From: Nymphalis io
Lineage: Eukaryota > Arthropoda > Insecta > Lepidoptera > Nymphalidae
Length of the DNA: 64,000 nt
NCBI RefSeq assembly: GCF_905147045.1
Contig: NC_065893.1
Coordinates: 372,001 to 436,000 of the forward strand
Direction: 5' to 3'
The position numbers and the translations under genes were made by a program. A model generated the notes under the pieces. That model had not been told where the DNA came from. It searched no databases and saw only the letters and a list, made by a program, of their open reading frames with translations. Positions 47,213-57,425 of this stretch are shown here, piece after piece. Positions within the stretch are counted from its first letter, which is position 1; each line of letters opens with the position of its first letter.

Positions 47213-47573
47213 ATACCTCGTTGGTCCAGTGGCTCGATGTAAGGCCGCAGATCTGGAGGTTCTGGGTTCAGTTTCCAGGTCAGGCCAATAAAAAGTTATT
47301 GTATTTTTCTGTTAGAAAATTCTCAGTAGCAGCCCGGAGTCTGGAAGTTGCTAGTATATACAGTCCCGTGTCTCGAAAAGCACGTAAAAGCCGTTGGTCC
47401 TGCGCCTGATCTCTTTCCAGTCGTGTCGGATTGCTGTCCCATCAGATTATGAGAGTAAGGGAATAGAGAGTTCACCTGTGTTTGCGCACACACTTGTGCA
47501 CTATATTATCTCTTGCGCAGTTGGCTAATTTCTCTTGAGATTCCGCCGTGGTCCGCCACGGACTGGAGGACTT
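47213..47573 (+). mobile_element. SINE-2 (tRNA-derived), full length
   Basis: Same layout as the 45930 copy: 'acctcgttggtccagtgg', 'gccgcagatctggagg', 'ggccaataaaaagttattg', 'cagcccggagtctggaag', 'gttggtcctgcgcctgat', 'gcgcagttggctaatttctc', 'gactggaggacttt'. 'taatatatt' occurs on both sides (47204-47212 and 47574-47582), a probable 9-base target duplication. The 87-codon frame at 47146-47409 is a by-product of the element. Confidence 0.9.
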
Positions 47574-47609
47574 TAATATATTGTACACTAAAACTCTGGA
47601 AGAATATTC

Positions 47610-47720
47610 ATATAATAGTGAAAACCCTATTAAAATCGGATCAGTGGTTTTTGAGAAAATCGCGGACAAGGATACATACGAGTCGAAAGGAGAACCCTTT
47701 TTTTGAAGTCGGTTAAAAAT
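47610..47720 (+). repeat. Family D-related repeat end
   Basis: 'ctattaaaatcggatcagtgg' and 'atcgcggacaaggatacata', then 'gaagtcggttaaaaat'. The phrase 'aaaatcggttcagtgg' is shared with family D but the following part differs, so it may be a sister family. Confidence 0.5.
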
Positions 47721-48178
47721 GAATAAAATTAAATTGTATATATATTTATTTACGTCACAAATATGTATTCTTAATAGTTATTTTATTAGGGTTTTAATTT
47801 ATTACTTAAGTATACATTTTTTTAATGTACCTCTTTTTAAATATTTTACAATTGGCCCGAAAATTACCCGGAAAAGATTTGTCTTATAGTTAACTATAAC
47901 TATAAGACAGCCTCTTGCATCTCATGCAGCCTTGTATATTCCAAGCTGATAATTTAATGTGTATCAATGACACGCTTATAATGTTTTGTTTATTGTGCAT
48001 TGAAGAATACATAAATATCTCAAATTTCTTTTCAATTAACATATAACGATTTCAATATTGTAATCAAAATGTCAGATTATTAACATTGTTCAGACATGAA
48101 CTTACGTTCTAAAAGAACAATTTCTATTGACTAAAACTCTTAAGAGTCGATTATGTAAGATGACATTCTAAAGACTTA
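47721..48178. other. Non-coding stretch with a 13-bp hairpin
   Basis: 47880-47892 and 47897-47909 are exact reverse complements with a 4-base spacer ('tgtcttatagtta' / 'taactataagaca'). Nothing else is recognisable. Confidence 0.5.
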
Positions 48179-48327
48179 TCAATCAACAGCCAATCGTTGT
48201 CCACTGCTGAACATAGGCCTCTCTCAAGGTGCGCCAAAGCTCCCTGTCCTCCGCCTTCCGCATCCAGTTGGTGCCCGCCACCTTCTTAAGGTCGTCGGTC
48301 CACCTGGCTGGAGGGCGCCCTACGCCG
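48179..48327 (-). mobile_element. Short RTE copy, nearly identical to 25111 element
   Basis: 149 bases match the RTE terminus at 25121-25270 with only a few differences. The element ends in the same 'tgattga'-type tail and is cut at its 5' side after 'gggcgccctacgccgcg'. The flanks read 'aaagactta' on the left (48170-48178) and 'aaagactta' again just after the break, as expected of a target duplication. It is too short to code for anything. Confidence 0.9.
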
Positions 48328-49070
48328 CGAAAAGACTTAAAGACTAAAGACCTAAAGACTTAGTATAAAGTTAAATAAAAATAGATCATCAACTGCAATA
48401 CTCAATCACCTTGATTTAGAACAATTAATTTATTATATCAAAGAATTTTGGCCTCAATTAGTCTGCGAGAAATAGAATGATTGCATGTTTTATATAAAAA
48501 TGAAGAGATTACGACAATAAACCTTTATCCGTATTAAAATTGATGAAAACAAAATTATTGGCAGAAAAGAATGCTTTATATACTTCTGACCGAGACAATA
48601 AGATAGCCTTGACATATTCTTCTGGCTGCCAGTCATAATCCTTTGTAACTTGTCCTCAAATTAACACGTATACAGAAATAATAGTAAATATTTTTAATGT
48701 GTTGTTGAAATAAATTAAAGATTTTAAGAAGTATCTTTGATGTTCTTATAATATGAAAACTATTATTATTTGTTTGCCCAAAATTTTCTTCTTCTTTTCT
48801 TCGTACCCACAAAGCTGTTATCACATTTAACAACAGCTGACTCCTGCCGCGTCCGATGAACGCCAGTGTCACGTTAATGTATCAACGCGGTCATCGGATC
48901 CGCATAGCATCGCTGATCGCTGGCGATTATTTCACTCTACACTTACCACGTCTATTTATGATTGGTGTTATTGTTTTTGTTACGCACATACTTTTGTTTT
49001 AAATACGACAACATGATCTAGATTTATTTAAAGAGGTAATAGAGTAAGGAATTTACGATTTACGGCCTTA
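48328..49070. other. Non-coding stretch; tandem 'aaagact' repeats at its start
   Basis: Right after the RTE copy, 'aaagact' or close variants occur four times in about 35 bases. The rest holds no gene; the 79-codon minus frame at 48633-48872 has no domain. Confidence 0.45.
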
Positions 49071-49189
49071 CTTATAAACATTGTCTGGCGGGTGATTAGT
49101 TAAACAATGCCGTGTCTTCTTCTTTCGAATGTCAAATCAATAATGACAGAAAGAGAGAAATCAATGTTTAACTAAGCGACGTTTATAAG
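49071..49189. mobile_element. MITE with terminal inverted repeats, 119 bp
   Basis: The left end 'cttataaacattg', with 'gattagttaaacaatg' further in, is matched in reverse by the right end 'caatgtttaactaagcgac' and 'gtttataag'. TA lies on both sides (49069-49070 and 49190-49191), pointing to a Tc1/mariner-type mobiliser. It has no coding capacity. Relatives are at 13350, 13523 and 27021. Confidence 0.75.
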
Positions 49190-49624
49190 TATATTATTAA
49201 GTTAATGCGTATCGATAATTGTGTGCTTTTTAAAAATTGTCAATTTTTTTTTTTAGTTTTTTATAATAAAGTAATAAAGAGGTTTTATCTATTTAATAAC
49301 ATTGTGTCTGTGGATTTGTTTGAATATGCACAAACAACGGCGAATAAGATGTAAATAGATTATATTTTCTTAAATATATAGAACTATAATATATGATACG
49401 TATTTATGTATGATTTATAATTTGTGCGCCTTTTGCTTTATTAATATTTTTATTAACTTTAGTTTTTTCACGTTTGACATTGAAAATATTAATATAAGGA
49501 TAGTTTTAATTTGTTACAGATATAGTCTATGTATGTATTTGTTAAAGTAGTTCAAATAGTAGACAGATTCAAAGAAACTGGATAGCAGTTATTTCAACTA
49601 TAAACGTCATTCGTGTGGAGACGA

Positions 49625-49677
49625 ACTTCTTATAGTAAGAGATGGGCTCATTTAGCCCATCTCTTACTATAAGAAGT
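49625..49677. repeat. Perfect 24-bp inverted repeat, 5-base loop
   Basis: 49625-49648 and 49654-49677 are exact reverse complements ('cttcttatagtaagagatgg' in the left arm), with loop 'cattt'. The flanks are not repetitive. The tight loop and lack of mismatches are unlike most animal microRNA precursors. It may be a foldback, the remains of a transposon end pair or a sequencing or assembly palindrome. Confidence 0.9.
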
Positions 49678-50004
49678 CAGCATTTATAATATCGCTGTCA
49701 GCAACACCGCTATATCTTCGGTCATTCACCTTTTTACCTGTAATTTTACTTTCAGACGTTAGTATAGAACATCGCATTAACCAAGTTATATGGGAAGATA
49801 GTTTATTTTATTTTGTGTCACAAATCATAAGACGTCTCCCGAAGACACTCGCGCGGTTATGAACACGTCAGCGCCCACATTGAAGCTGTCATTGACGCCG
49901 TTATGCTACCTCGCATTATAACTTTTGTTTTACCTGTGATTTATACAAATATATATCTGATATTTTATAAAATTAACGATTTTATTAATAATTTAATAGA
50001 TTAC

Positions 50005-50060
50005 TAGTTTTCGCCTGCGGCTTCGCTCGCGTTTTAGAAGGGAGGGGTAGATATACAGTT
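50005..50060 (+). repeat. Family D start
   Basis: 'tttcgcctgcggcttcgctc' followed by 'gcgttttagaagggaggg' matches the CG-rich opening of family D at 37740. The rest is absent. Confidence 0.6.
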
Positions 50061-50350
50061 GTTAGGTTCAACTTTTTATTAAAATAGAAACAATAATGAT
50101 AAAGTTGCTGTTAACATTATTATAAATTATGTACGTACATAAATATATCTAATATTCTAAGCATATCTTAATAAGATTTTGTCTGTTGTTATTTGACATA
50201 TTCTTCTCAGCTTCCATATTCATCCAGCTTCAATATAAGCAAAATAATTAATAATAAAGTCTATTAATATTCTGTTTTGTCACATAAATTGGGTAAGATT
50301 TCCTAAAATTTCTCGGCTTAGTGATATTGTTCGTCCTCTCCGAGTGATGT

Positions 50351-50382
50351 GACTGGCTGACTGACTGACTGACTGGGTGACT
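50351..50382 (+). repeat. GACT microsatellite
   Basis: About seven units of GACT/CTGA with two interruptions. Simple slippage repeat. Confidence 0.85.
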
Positions 50383-50852
50383 CGCAGTTCGCACAATTAA
50401 CACGTCTCAGGCGTCGTTAATCAACGACACTACACCTTGTAGCCGGTGACACCGATTCTATCTTAATCTATATTTTATTAAAATAAATTAGATATTTTTT
50501 ACTATTCTATTCAACTGCTTAAATGAATATTTAATTATATCGAGAAGAATCGGCAAGAAAATCGGTATTATCGGTATTTATTCCTTGCTCTCCAATCAAA
50601 TAATATAATGAACTAATAATAATTATTCTTTATATTTTCTGGGCCGACTTCTAGCACATTATCTCTGAAATATATATTTTAATGTATGATATAGATTCAA
50701 TCACGTGGAATTTATTAAGAACTATCTTAACCCAAAAAATCGAATAAACATTTGATATTGGTATAAACTGTGTCCCGGTGATCAAGTCACGGTTACCGTT
50801 GGTTACATCGGTCTGTCCAAAACAATGCTCCACCTTGACACAACAAGGTAGC

Positions 50853-50883
50853 GGGTGGAGGAAAGAGGGGTGTTAGGGGTGGG
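50853..50883 (+). other. G-rich run, possible quadruplex
   Basis: Four G-runs (GGG, GGGG, GGGG, GGG) with loops of 11, 5 and 1 bases. The first loop is longer than the usual limit of 7, so this is a weaker quadruplex candidate than 12095-12117. Confidence 0.45.
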
Positions 50884-51089
50884 ATAATTAATTACCAAAG
50901 AGTGGCAGGTGCACAATGACGAAAGCTGTTGGTGACTTGGCGAGTTTTTTATCTCATGTAACGCTAGTGACTTGCTTTATAGTCGCGTAAAATTTGACTC
51001 GTATTGTTTTCCGAAATATTGCAAAATAATTAGTGAGCATCATATTTGAAAAGGGTTTAAAGATTTTTCGAAATTTAAATTTGTCGTTA

Positions 51090-51300
51090 TACCGGTGGTA
51101 GAGCATTGTGCAGTATATAGGTGGGTTTCACTTACCATTTATTCTACCACCAAACATCCATACATTTTATTGTTATATTATACATTCACAAGAGATATAA
51201 GATATAAAAGACTTTAGGTTAGAAAGTGTTGGTGGCGAATGTGGTTTGAACGTCTTGTTAGCTAAGGAACCATCCGGTACGCTATTTGCTTGTCAGCCCT
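51090..51300 (+). repeat. Family A repeat, degenerate
   Basis: 'accggtggtagagcattgtg' opening, 'tttattctaccaccaaacat', 'gtgttggtggcg', ending near 'tatttgcttgtcagcc'. Much of the interior has been replaced. Confidence 0.6.
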
Positions 51301-51452
51301 CTGAGACAAATTAAAAGAAAATCTATTTTTTATTCTTGAGTTTTCAAAATTGTAAAATTGATAAAGAAAATTCTTAATAAATAAATATATTTTAAAAAAC
51401 TCTTTTATTTTCAAAACGTTATAAAGTTTACAGACGGCTTAGTACATTGTAC

Positions 51453-51690
51453 GTCAGATATTTTACCGCCAAACGTCAATACTTAGTATAATTGCGTTCC
51501 GGGTTAAAGGATGAGTCAGCCAGCGTAACTGCAGGCACAAGGAACATAACATCTTCGTTCTCAAGGTTGGTGGCGCATTGGCTATGTAAGGAATGGTTAA
51601 TATTTCTAACATCGCCAATATCAAACGGCCGTGGTGACCACTTTTCATCAGGTGGACCATTCGCCTGTTCGTATAACATGAATAAAAAAA
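51453..51690 (+). repeat. Family A repeat, 5' end missing
   Basis: 'gtcagatattttaccgccaa', 'attgcgttccgggttaaagg', 'gccagcgtaactgcaggcac', 'tcaaggttggtggcgcattg', 'gaccacttttcatcaggtgg', ending in an A-run. Three overlapping frames of 65-72 codons here are by-products. Confidence 0.82.
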
Positions 51691-51699
51691 AACGGTTGA

Positions 51700-52609
51700 T
51701 TCAATTTTAATACAGAAGCGTTATATTTGTTACCGATTTACTTTATAGACAGCATGCGCCTATCTCAATGTGTTCAAATACGCGTTACCTGAAAATCCGC
51801 ATTAAATCGTACTGAAACAGATACGCTCACCACCGGAAATCTGTGCGGACTTACGATTAATTAAATATCATTGTACATCGAACTTTAATACTCACTTTAT
51901 AAAGTTCAATTTCCTTCGCTAACATTTAGTGATGCAGTTTGTTGTTACTAAGCACTACACTGGAATATAGACCTTAGTGGTATAACATAAAGTTTAATGT
52001 CCATTCATAGCAATCATGCACGTATTGACAAGCAATGATCGCAATGTTCTTCGGACAGAACATAATTCGAATTGTCACCTGTATTGCATTGCCGCTGGAA
52101 AAACAACTCTATTCCCAAAAGACGAACGTGTAATTTTCAATGATACATATAAATTGAGCAGTGATTAAAACCCTTCGATATGAACATTGTAAATTGAATT
52201 TTATTGTCTATGAAATAGGTTTTTTATTGAATCGATCGTGGTAAATCTATGATAATGAGTTGGTTTTCACAGGTGCAACGGTGCGGAAGGCGGGACAGCT
52301 GATTTTGCATACAATATGGCGGACTTTCCGTTTCCGATAGCGATTACGCAGTGACTTATGTGGTGTAGGTCCAGATTAATGTTTCGAGTTGATTGTTATG
52401 TATGTGTGTTTCAAGTAATTTGGGATACAATTTTATAATAAAAATATCATTATTTTTATTTTTAATAACTAGCAAAAGATCAATATTTCTATTGACTGTA
52501 TATGATTTCCCAAAAAGGAGTATTTTTTTCAGGGTTCCTGTAAATGAGTGAGTTTCTTGAATTTTAATGTATTGGATATCGTTAGGATCCTCATATCATC
52601 CCGAGTGAC
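51700..52609. other. Unique non-coding DNA
   Basis: No gene or clear repeat. A more balanced patch lies at about 52255-52350 ('caggtgcaacggtgcggaag', 'tttccgatagcgattacg'). Confidence 0.35.
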
Positions 52610-52740
52610 ATTGATTGAATATGTTTTACTTTCTAGTACGCTTTCACGGCTAAACCACTGAAGCGATTTGATGAGAATTGCTATAGCAAATAGGTACCTG
52701 TTCTTCTCACCCAACCACGCGGGTAAAACCAAAACAAAAA
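52610..52740 (-). repeat. Family D repeat, reverse
   Basis: 'ctttcacggctaaaccactg', 'aagcgatttgatgagaattg' is the reverse of the 'cagtggtttaagcgtaaaag' region of family D, continuing to 'cacgcgggtaaaacc'. The 117-codon minus frame at 52529-52882 runs through it and is best explained as a by-product. Confidence 0.6.
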
Positions 52741-53139
52741 TAAAATTTATAAATAAAGTAAATATATATTTATTTCCAATTAAGTTAAATATTATATAAT
52801 TTAAAATTGCCTTACTCTGCACAACTCGACATAAAAACCAAGGCCACGTGAACACTAGAACAGTAGTGGAAGGAAGTGACATAAGTCACGGCGAGTACAG
52901 TTCCGGTGTCACGCGCTTTGCCAGCGTGAGGTCTGCGTCTTGGCCAGGAAATACCATAAGAAATATGGTTGTTTTTAACGAGCGACCTATAATTGTAAGG
53001 GCAATTTTGTCCAACAATTTAAAATAATGCTTAAAATACTTACATTATTGTACAATAGTGGAATGTTCATAGCATTTTCTGCTCTATTCATACAAGTACT
53101 TAATCATCATTTATGTACTTGTATTATATGGAGGGTTTG
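52741..53139. other. Non-coding stretch
   Basis: AT-rich then a small balanced patch ('gtcacggcgagtacagttcc', 52886-52905). No gene recognised. Confidence 0.35.
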
Positions 53140-53245
53140 TGGTAGCGATATAAGGTGGATGGTGTAGGAAGCCGAAGAACGGACTCGCTGGCATTGCCAG
53201 GCCTATGTCTAGCAATAGATGAATTTGGCTGATGCCATCTTCTGT
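53140..53245 (+). repeat. RTE 3'-end remnant, diverged
   Basis: 'aaggtggatggtgtaggaag', 'actcgctggcattgccagg', 'cctatgtctagcaatagatg' follow the plan of RTE C-terminus and 3' end ('...ggcctatgtccagcagtgga...'). It is in the opposite orientation to the two young RTE copies and much older. Confidence 0.6.
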
Positions 53246-53367
53246 TCTTCTTAGGTTACTCAACTAAAATGATAATGATAATAATATTGGCAATTACGGT
53301 TTTGGTGTCCATTTACCACTGATAGCACACTAGAAAGAATGTATTATAAAGCGAGTATGTGAGCATA

Positions 53368-53575
53368 CACAGGAGCACGCTCTATTCCCTCATTATTATT
53401 ATTTATTGGGACAACAAAATGAACGAAGAGAGTTAACGTGAAACGAATGGTTTCACTTGCTTTGCGAGGCACGGGTAGCTTAATATCGTCAAAAATGTCA
53501 AATTTCGGGTTTGAACCCGCAATCTTCAATTATGAAACACGTGTTCTTACTATTAGGCCATTTCAGCTTCCAATA
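53368..53575 (-). mobile_element. SINE-2, diverged
   Basis: Reverse complement: head 'gaagctgaaatggcctaata' and B-box 'gcgggttcaaacccg', then 'cccgtgcctcgcaaagc' and 'gggaatagagcgtgctcc'. The middle is shortened. The plus-strand 65-codon frame here is a by-product. Confidence 0.65.
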
Positions 53576-53929
53576 AAGATGAACATTAAATATGACAAGT
53601 TACACAAGATACTCGTAACAATCTACGGATTATGATTTATGCTGAGATGGAATGATCAAACCCATTGCGTCATGTGACCGCAAAATTCAGCACTCACGAG
53701 ACGCCTCATTAAGCCACACCTTATGTCACGACACTGATGTGTATCATATGTACTTATCTATACTACGATTGTTACTATAGAAATAGCGGAGGCAGTTAAC
53801 ATACATAATCTCTATATTTATTGAAGCCCAGTCGGACAAATAATATGTTACTTAAACTAACAAGAATTTCTAGACTGAAAAATCTAATAACTTCCGAACT
53901 GGAATTCGAAACTGTTTTTTTTTTTTATT
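53576..53929. other. Unique non-coding DNA
   Basis: No gene or repeat recognised. Confidence 0.35.
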
Positions 53930-54590
53930 AATTGGAGGACGCACAAATGAGTGACTTTGTGGTGAATAGTCACCATCGTCCTAGACATTACGAACGCTGG
54001 AGCTGTACGAAATATTAGCCATTTCTTACATCGTCAATGCGCCACCAACCTTGAAAACTACGAAGTAATGTCCCTTGTTTTTTTTTTAATATGTAAACCG
54101 GGAAAGCAAATGACTCAACTCATGGACGACGATGGCCAGTACAGTCGGAAACAATGTTTTGCACCCAATATGCCTCGTCATGCCTCGTTTGAAGGAACCC
54201 AGGTTGTGAGAGCTGTAAGTGTGTGCTGGTAAGGAATTGCATTTTTAGTGGTGCGACAAAGAAAAGAGTTGCCAAATTTCTTCTTGCGCGATGGAATTGA
54301 TGTCACAATTAGACTGTGACATCGAGAGCCAGCACGCGTAGACTTGTGAAGGAAAGGGGAAGCAGGAATGAGGGAGAATAATTCCTCAGAGCACTCACCG
54401 TGATACATTCGATAGAGACCGCTTGTATTTGTAATTTTACTGGCTCACTCACCTTTCAACCCGAAACACAACAATTGGTACTAAGTATTTTTTGTTGTAT
54501 GTATGTACCGTTTATGTGTGTATGTACCGCTGTTTTGCGGTAGAATATGTGTTGAGTGGGTGGTACCTACTCAGACGTACCATCAAGTAA
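53930..54590 (-). repeat. Family A repeat, split by a LINE insertion
   Basis: The left part (53930-54078) carries the reverse of 'gttggtggcgcattgacg' and 'acaagggacat'. The right part (54422-54590) carries the reverse of 'gtgagtgagccagtaaaat', 'ctaccgcaaaacagcgg' and 'aggtaccacccactcaac'. Together they make a full family A copy. A GTATGT-type duplication ('ttgtatgtatgtaccg' and 'gtgtgtatgtaccg') has expanded the right part. Confidence 0.8.
54079..54421 (-). mobile_element. LINE 3' end nested in family A
   Basis: The minus strand carries a 76-codon frame (54408-54178) with 'YHGECSEELFSLIPAS', 'FGNSFLCRTTKNAIP' and 'TALTTWVPS'. This is the layout of the C-terminus of jockey/CR1-like LINE reverse-transcriptase proteins. 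It is interrupted by a stop and ends in a poly(A) (poly(T) at 54079-54088 on the plus strand). 'cttgt' borders it on both sides (54074-54078 and 54422-54426), a likely short target duplication. 5'-truncated and not functional. Confidence 0.8.
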
Positions 54591-55557
54591 AATCTTAAAT
54601 TAAAATAAAGACAGGATCGTCACATGTAACACGTGGACCCGTGGACCGGAAATGTATCACAAATGGGCAAACAATAGGAATGAGGGTTTTACCTCACGAA
54701 TGGTATAAATTTACCCCGTCCAAGGTTGGAGTGAACAATTAAATGCGTGGACCACTTGTAAACTATGCAAATGAAACTACGACCTTAAGACTTGGGGCCA
54801 TTCAATATGCAGATATAATTCACAATACCGATTTATTATGTTTGATTTATTGTGTTTACATTTTTAAAAAGATTTATAAATATAAAAATATAAGTAACCC
54901 TCTTCTATCGTTCTGATTTGAAGAGCTGTCTATATTAAATTCATGTCAAAGCTTAAGGACTTTCTAGCAAAGTATCAAAAGTGTTCTGATTTTAAAATTT
55001 ACGGAGAAGACTACTGTATTGAGCGAGACAAATTTGCAGTAAAAAACAAAGTACATATATAAAAAAAAAATATTAGTCCAGAGGAATTAGGACATCTGGT
55101 GACATTTGATGAGTTGTTCGATCTTTAATTTTAATAAAATGAATTCCGATATGACGTTGTTATAATTAGTCTAAAAATGACGCTTCGACAATTTCGTTTT
55201 TTTTTTGGTTAAAATTTTTCAAACTTCACGGCAACATATAATATAGGTAAATTATACACACACAAATCGCTGTTTCAGTGACCGCACCGAGAGGCCTTCT
55301 CAAGATATTAACTTTTGTCAAGGTATTCGTATACATCCCGAGGGCTCAGTAATGTTGCGAAGAGAAATTTTGTTTTAAACCTCTTAGCTATGTAACCTTT
55401 GTAGGCTTTGACTTATATGTTTGCTCTCTGGAGGCTCGTACTGAAAATTTTTAAGAGACATCACTATTTTGGGAAACGTTTTAGTTCATACGATATACAT
55501 ATGTACATAAATCTATATTCTGCTATAACATCAAATATGACACTTTGATACTCCACG
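54591..55557. other. Unique non-coding DNA
   Basis: No gene or clear repeat recognised. AT-rich with an A-run at 55061-55070 and a T-run at 55198-55206. Confidence 0.35.
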
Positions 55558-55720
55558 ATGCGATATCCCGAGGTCCTGAGTTCAAAGTCAGGATCGGTTT
55601 AATAACAGTTATTTAATTTTTCTTAGAAGTTAGCAGTGCATACAATTCCGTACCTCTGAAGCTGTTAGGAATTTGAAATATTTCCGGTCATAAATAATTG
55701 ATTCGTCACGAAATTATTCT
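55558..55720 (+). mobile_element. SINE-2, degenerate
   Basis: 'cccgaggtcctgagttcaa', 'ggtttaataacagttattt', 'gcatacaattccgtacctct', 'tatttccggtcata' follow SINE-2 in order. The head before 'cccgaggtcc' is unclear. Confidence 0.6.
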
Positions 55721-56119
55721 TAATAAACTCCTTAAGTTTGTAATGTCTTAAGCAATTTAAAAAGAAACAGGAAAGCTAATAAAATTAAACAAAAAAACAT
55801 TTCGAACTGCAATAGATATTGTCTTGCACATAAATTACGTAGTTTAGTGAACAAGCAGACTTACCGCGTCGTTTAATCTCAATGGCAGGCATCCTTGACA
55901 CGGAACTCTTGGGATTTAATATTGAGTTGGCAGCGGGCAGCGCGCGGAGGCAGCACGGGGCAGCGAACAGCGCGTCATGGTGCAGTTGGCAGCGACGCGA
56001 CATTTGCTTGAACATAAAACGAGTAGCAATTGAAGCGATTGAGAGTTAAATTAGACGCATTATCCATCTTTACATATAATAAAATTGTATCAAAGTCGAG
56101 GATGTTACGTAAATTTATT
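55721..56119. other. Non-coding stretch with GC-rich patch
   Basis: About 55860-56000 is GC-rich ('gcagcgggcagcgcgcgg', 'cagcacggggcagcgaac') with repeated 'gcagcg' words. A 76-codon minus frame crosses it without a recognisable domain. Confidence 0.35.
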
Positions 56120-56495
56120 TTTTAAGGGATTTATTTTTTCTTGGCAGGCAGACTGGTATTCATGGTAGGCAAATATACTACCTGATGGTAAGTTGTCACT
56201 TTCATGTAAATATATTGGCAATGTAGAAAGGATAAACCACTCATGCATCGTCAATGCGTTGCGAAAACAAGATAGGTTCTCAGATGTTATCAATGGTGCC
56301 TATTTTTGCACTAGCTCACTCATCTGACAAACCGGAAAACAGCAACATTGTATATAAATGCTTATATATACACAAAAAAATACAAATTTTGTAAAATATG
56401 TATAAATTATATAATTGTTTTTGGCGGTAGAAAAATTAATTGATGAATGAAGGTACCACTGTACTTATCTAGACACGACTATACAGAGCCTTACC
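56120..56495 (-). repeat. Family A repeat, diverged
   Basis: Reverse complement: 'aaggctctgtatagtcgtg', 'agtggtaccttcattcatc', 'ttctaccgccaaaaac', 'gagtgagctagtgc', 'tgacaacttaccatcaggta', 'gtctgcctgcc'. An AT-rich stretch near 56350-56420 has been added. Confidence 0.65.
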
Positions 56496-56944
56496 ACAAG
56501 ACATGTCGAAAATAAATATTTATATATGTCTCTTTACTTTTTTATATCAATTTAAATGGTATAAATCTTGCGAGTGTCTTGAGAAACATCCCACACACAA
56601 ACTTTGACAATATTAATAACATTTTGTATAAGACCAAATTTCTGAAAATAAAACTTATACCACTTTACCGATTACGATAACGTCCCAGCAAGGAACACAC
56701 GTACCGCTCGTAAGTATCCCTCCGATTTAATATTTGAGCAGCAGGCAGGTGCACGCCGCCGCCTACGTGGCTCATATATGAAACAATACTTATGTAACTG
56801 TATCGGATTACATTAGAAAACAGGCACGAGACATCTTTAAATTATACATATGAAAATAAACATTATACAATATAAGCATTCGAAAACCAAGGTAGTTAAG
56901 TTTAAAGAAACAATATTTTTTCTGTAACATAACTTTAGTAATTT
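56496..56944. other. Unique non-coding DNA
   Basis: No gene seen. A balanced patch lies at 56680-56770 ('gcagcaggcaggtgcacgcc'). Confidence 0.35.
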
Positions 56945-57250
56945 TACTTGGTGGTAGGGCTTTGTGCAAGCCCGTCTGGTTAGGTTCCACCCACTCATCA
57001 GTTATTCTACCACTAAACAGTAATATTTAGTATTCCGCTTTGAAAGGTGAGTGAGTTAGTGTAACTATATTAACAATACTATAGTTATACATAGTTAGTT
57101 ATATATAGTTTAACTATAGTTAACAAGGTCGGTGGCGCATTGGTGATGTACGGAATGGTTAATACTTTTTCATAGCTAATGTCTATGTGTGGTGGTGGCC
57201 ACTTACTATCAGGCGGCCCATTTGCTAGTCTGTCTGCCTATTTCATTAAA
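56945..57250 (+). repeat. Family A repeat with internal expansion
   Basis: 'ttggtggtagggctttgtgc', 'aagcccgtctggttaggttc', 'cacccactcatcagttattc', 'ggtggcgcattggtgatgta', 'actatcaggcggcccatttg', then an A-run. At 57061-57122 the usual sequence is replaced by a run of 'actatagtta'-type palindromic words. Confidence 0.85.
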
Positions 57251-57425
57251 AAAATATATAAAAAAACATGTACTCCATAGCTTGAACTTAATAAAAATAT
57301 GAAATCAATTTCGATAATAATAATAATATTATCCAGATTTCATAGATGAAACATCATAACGTTCCCAGGTTTCATTGTTAGTAACTAGTTTAGGGATTTA
57401 AATACCTCCATGTGTTTGTTATAAA
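57251..57425. other. Short non-coding stretch
   Basis: Nothing recognisable; it ends with the left target duplication of the SINE that follows. Confidence 0.4.

Larger units (their letters stand above)
49190..51089. other. Mostly unique non-coding block
   Basis: Contains the perfect hairpin at 49625-49677, a family D start at 50005-50060, a GACT microsatellite at 50351-50382 and a G-quadruplex-like run at 50853-50883, listed separately. No gene seen. Confidence 0.4.

Noticed and set aside
49625..49677. microRNA precursor.
   Set aside because: The loop is only 5 bases, the stem is perfect and about 24 bp long, shorter than usual, and it matches no microRNA I know; kept only as an unexplained hairpin.
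52529..52882. 117-codon minus-strand open frame, one of the longest outside clear transposons.
   Set aside because: Part of it translates a reverse-oriented family D repeat and the rest is AT-rich hydrophobic sequence; no domain or conserved motif is visible.
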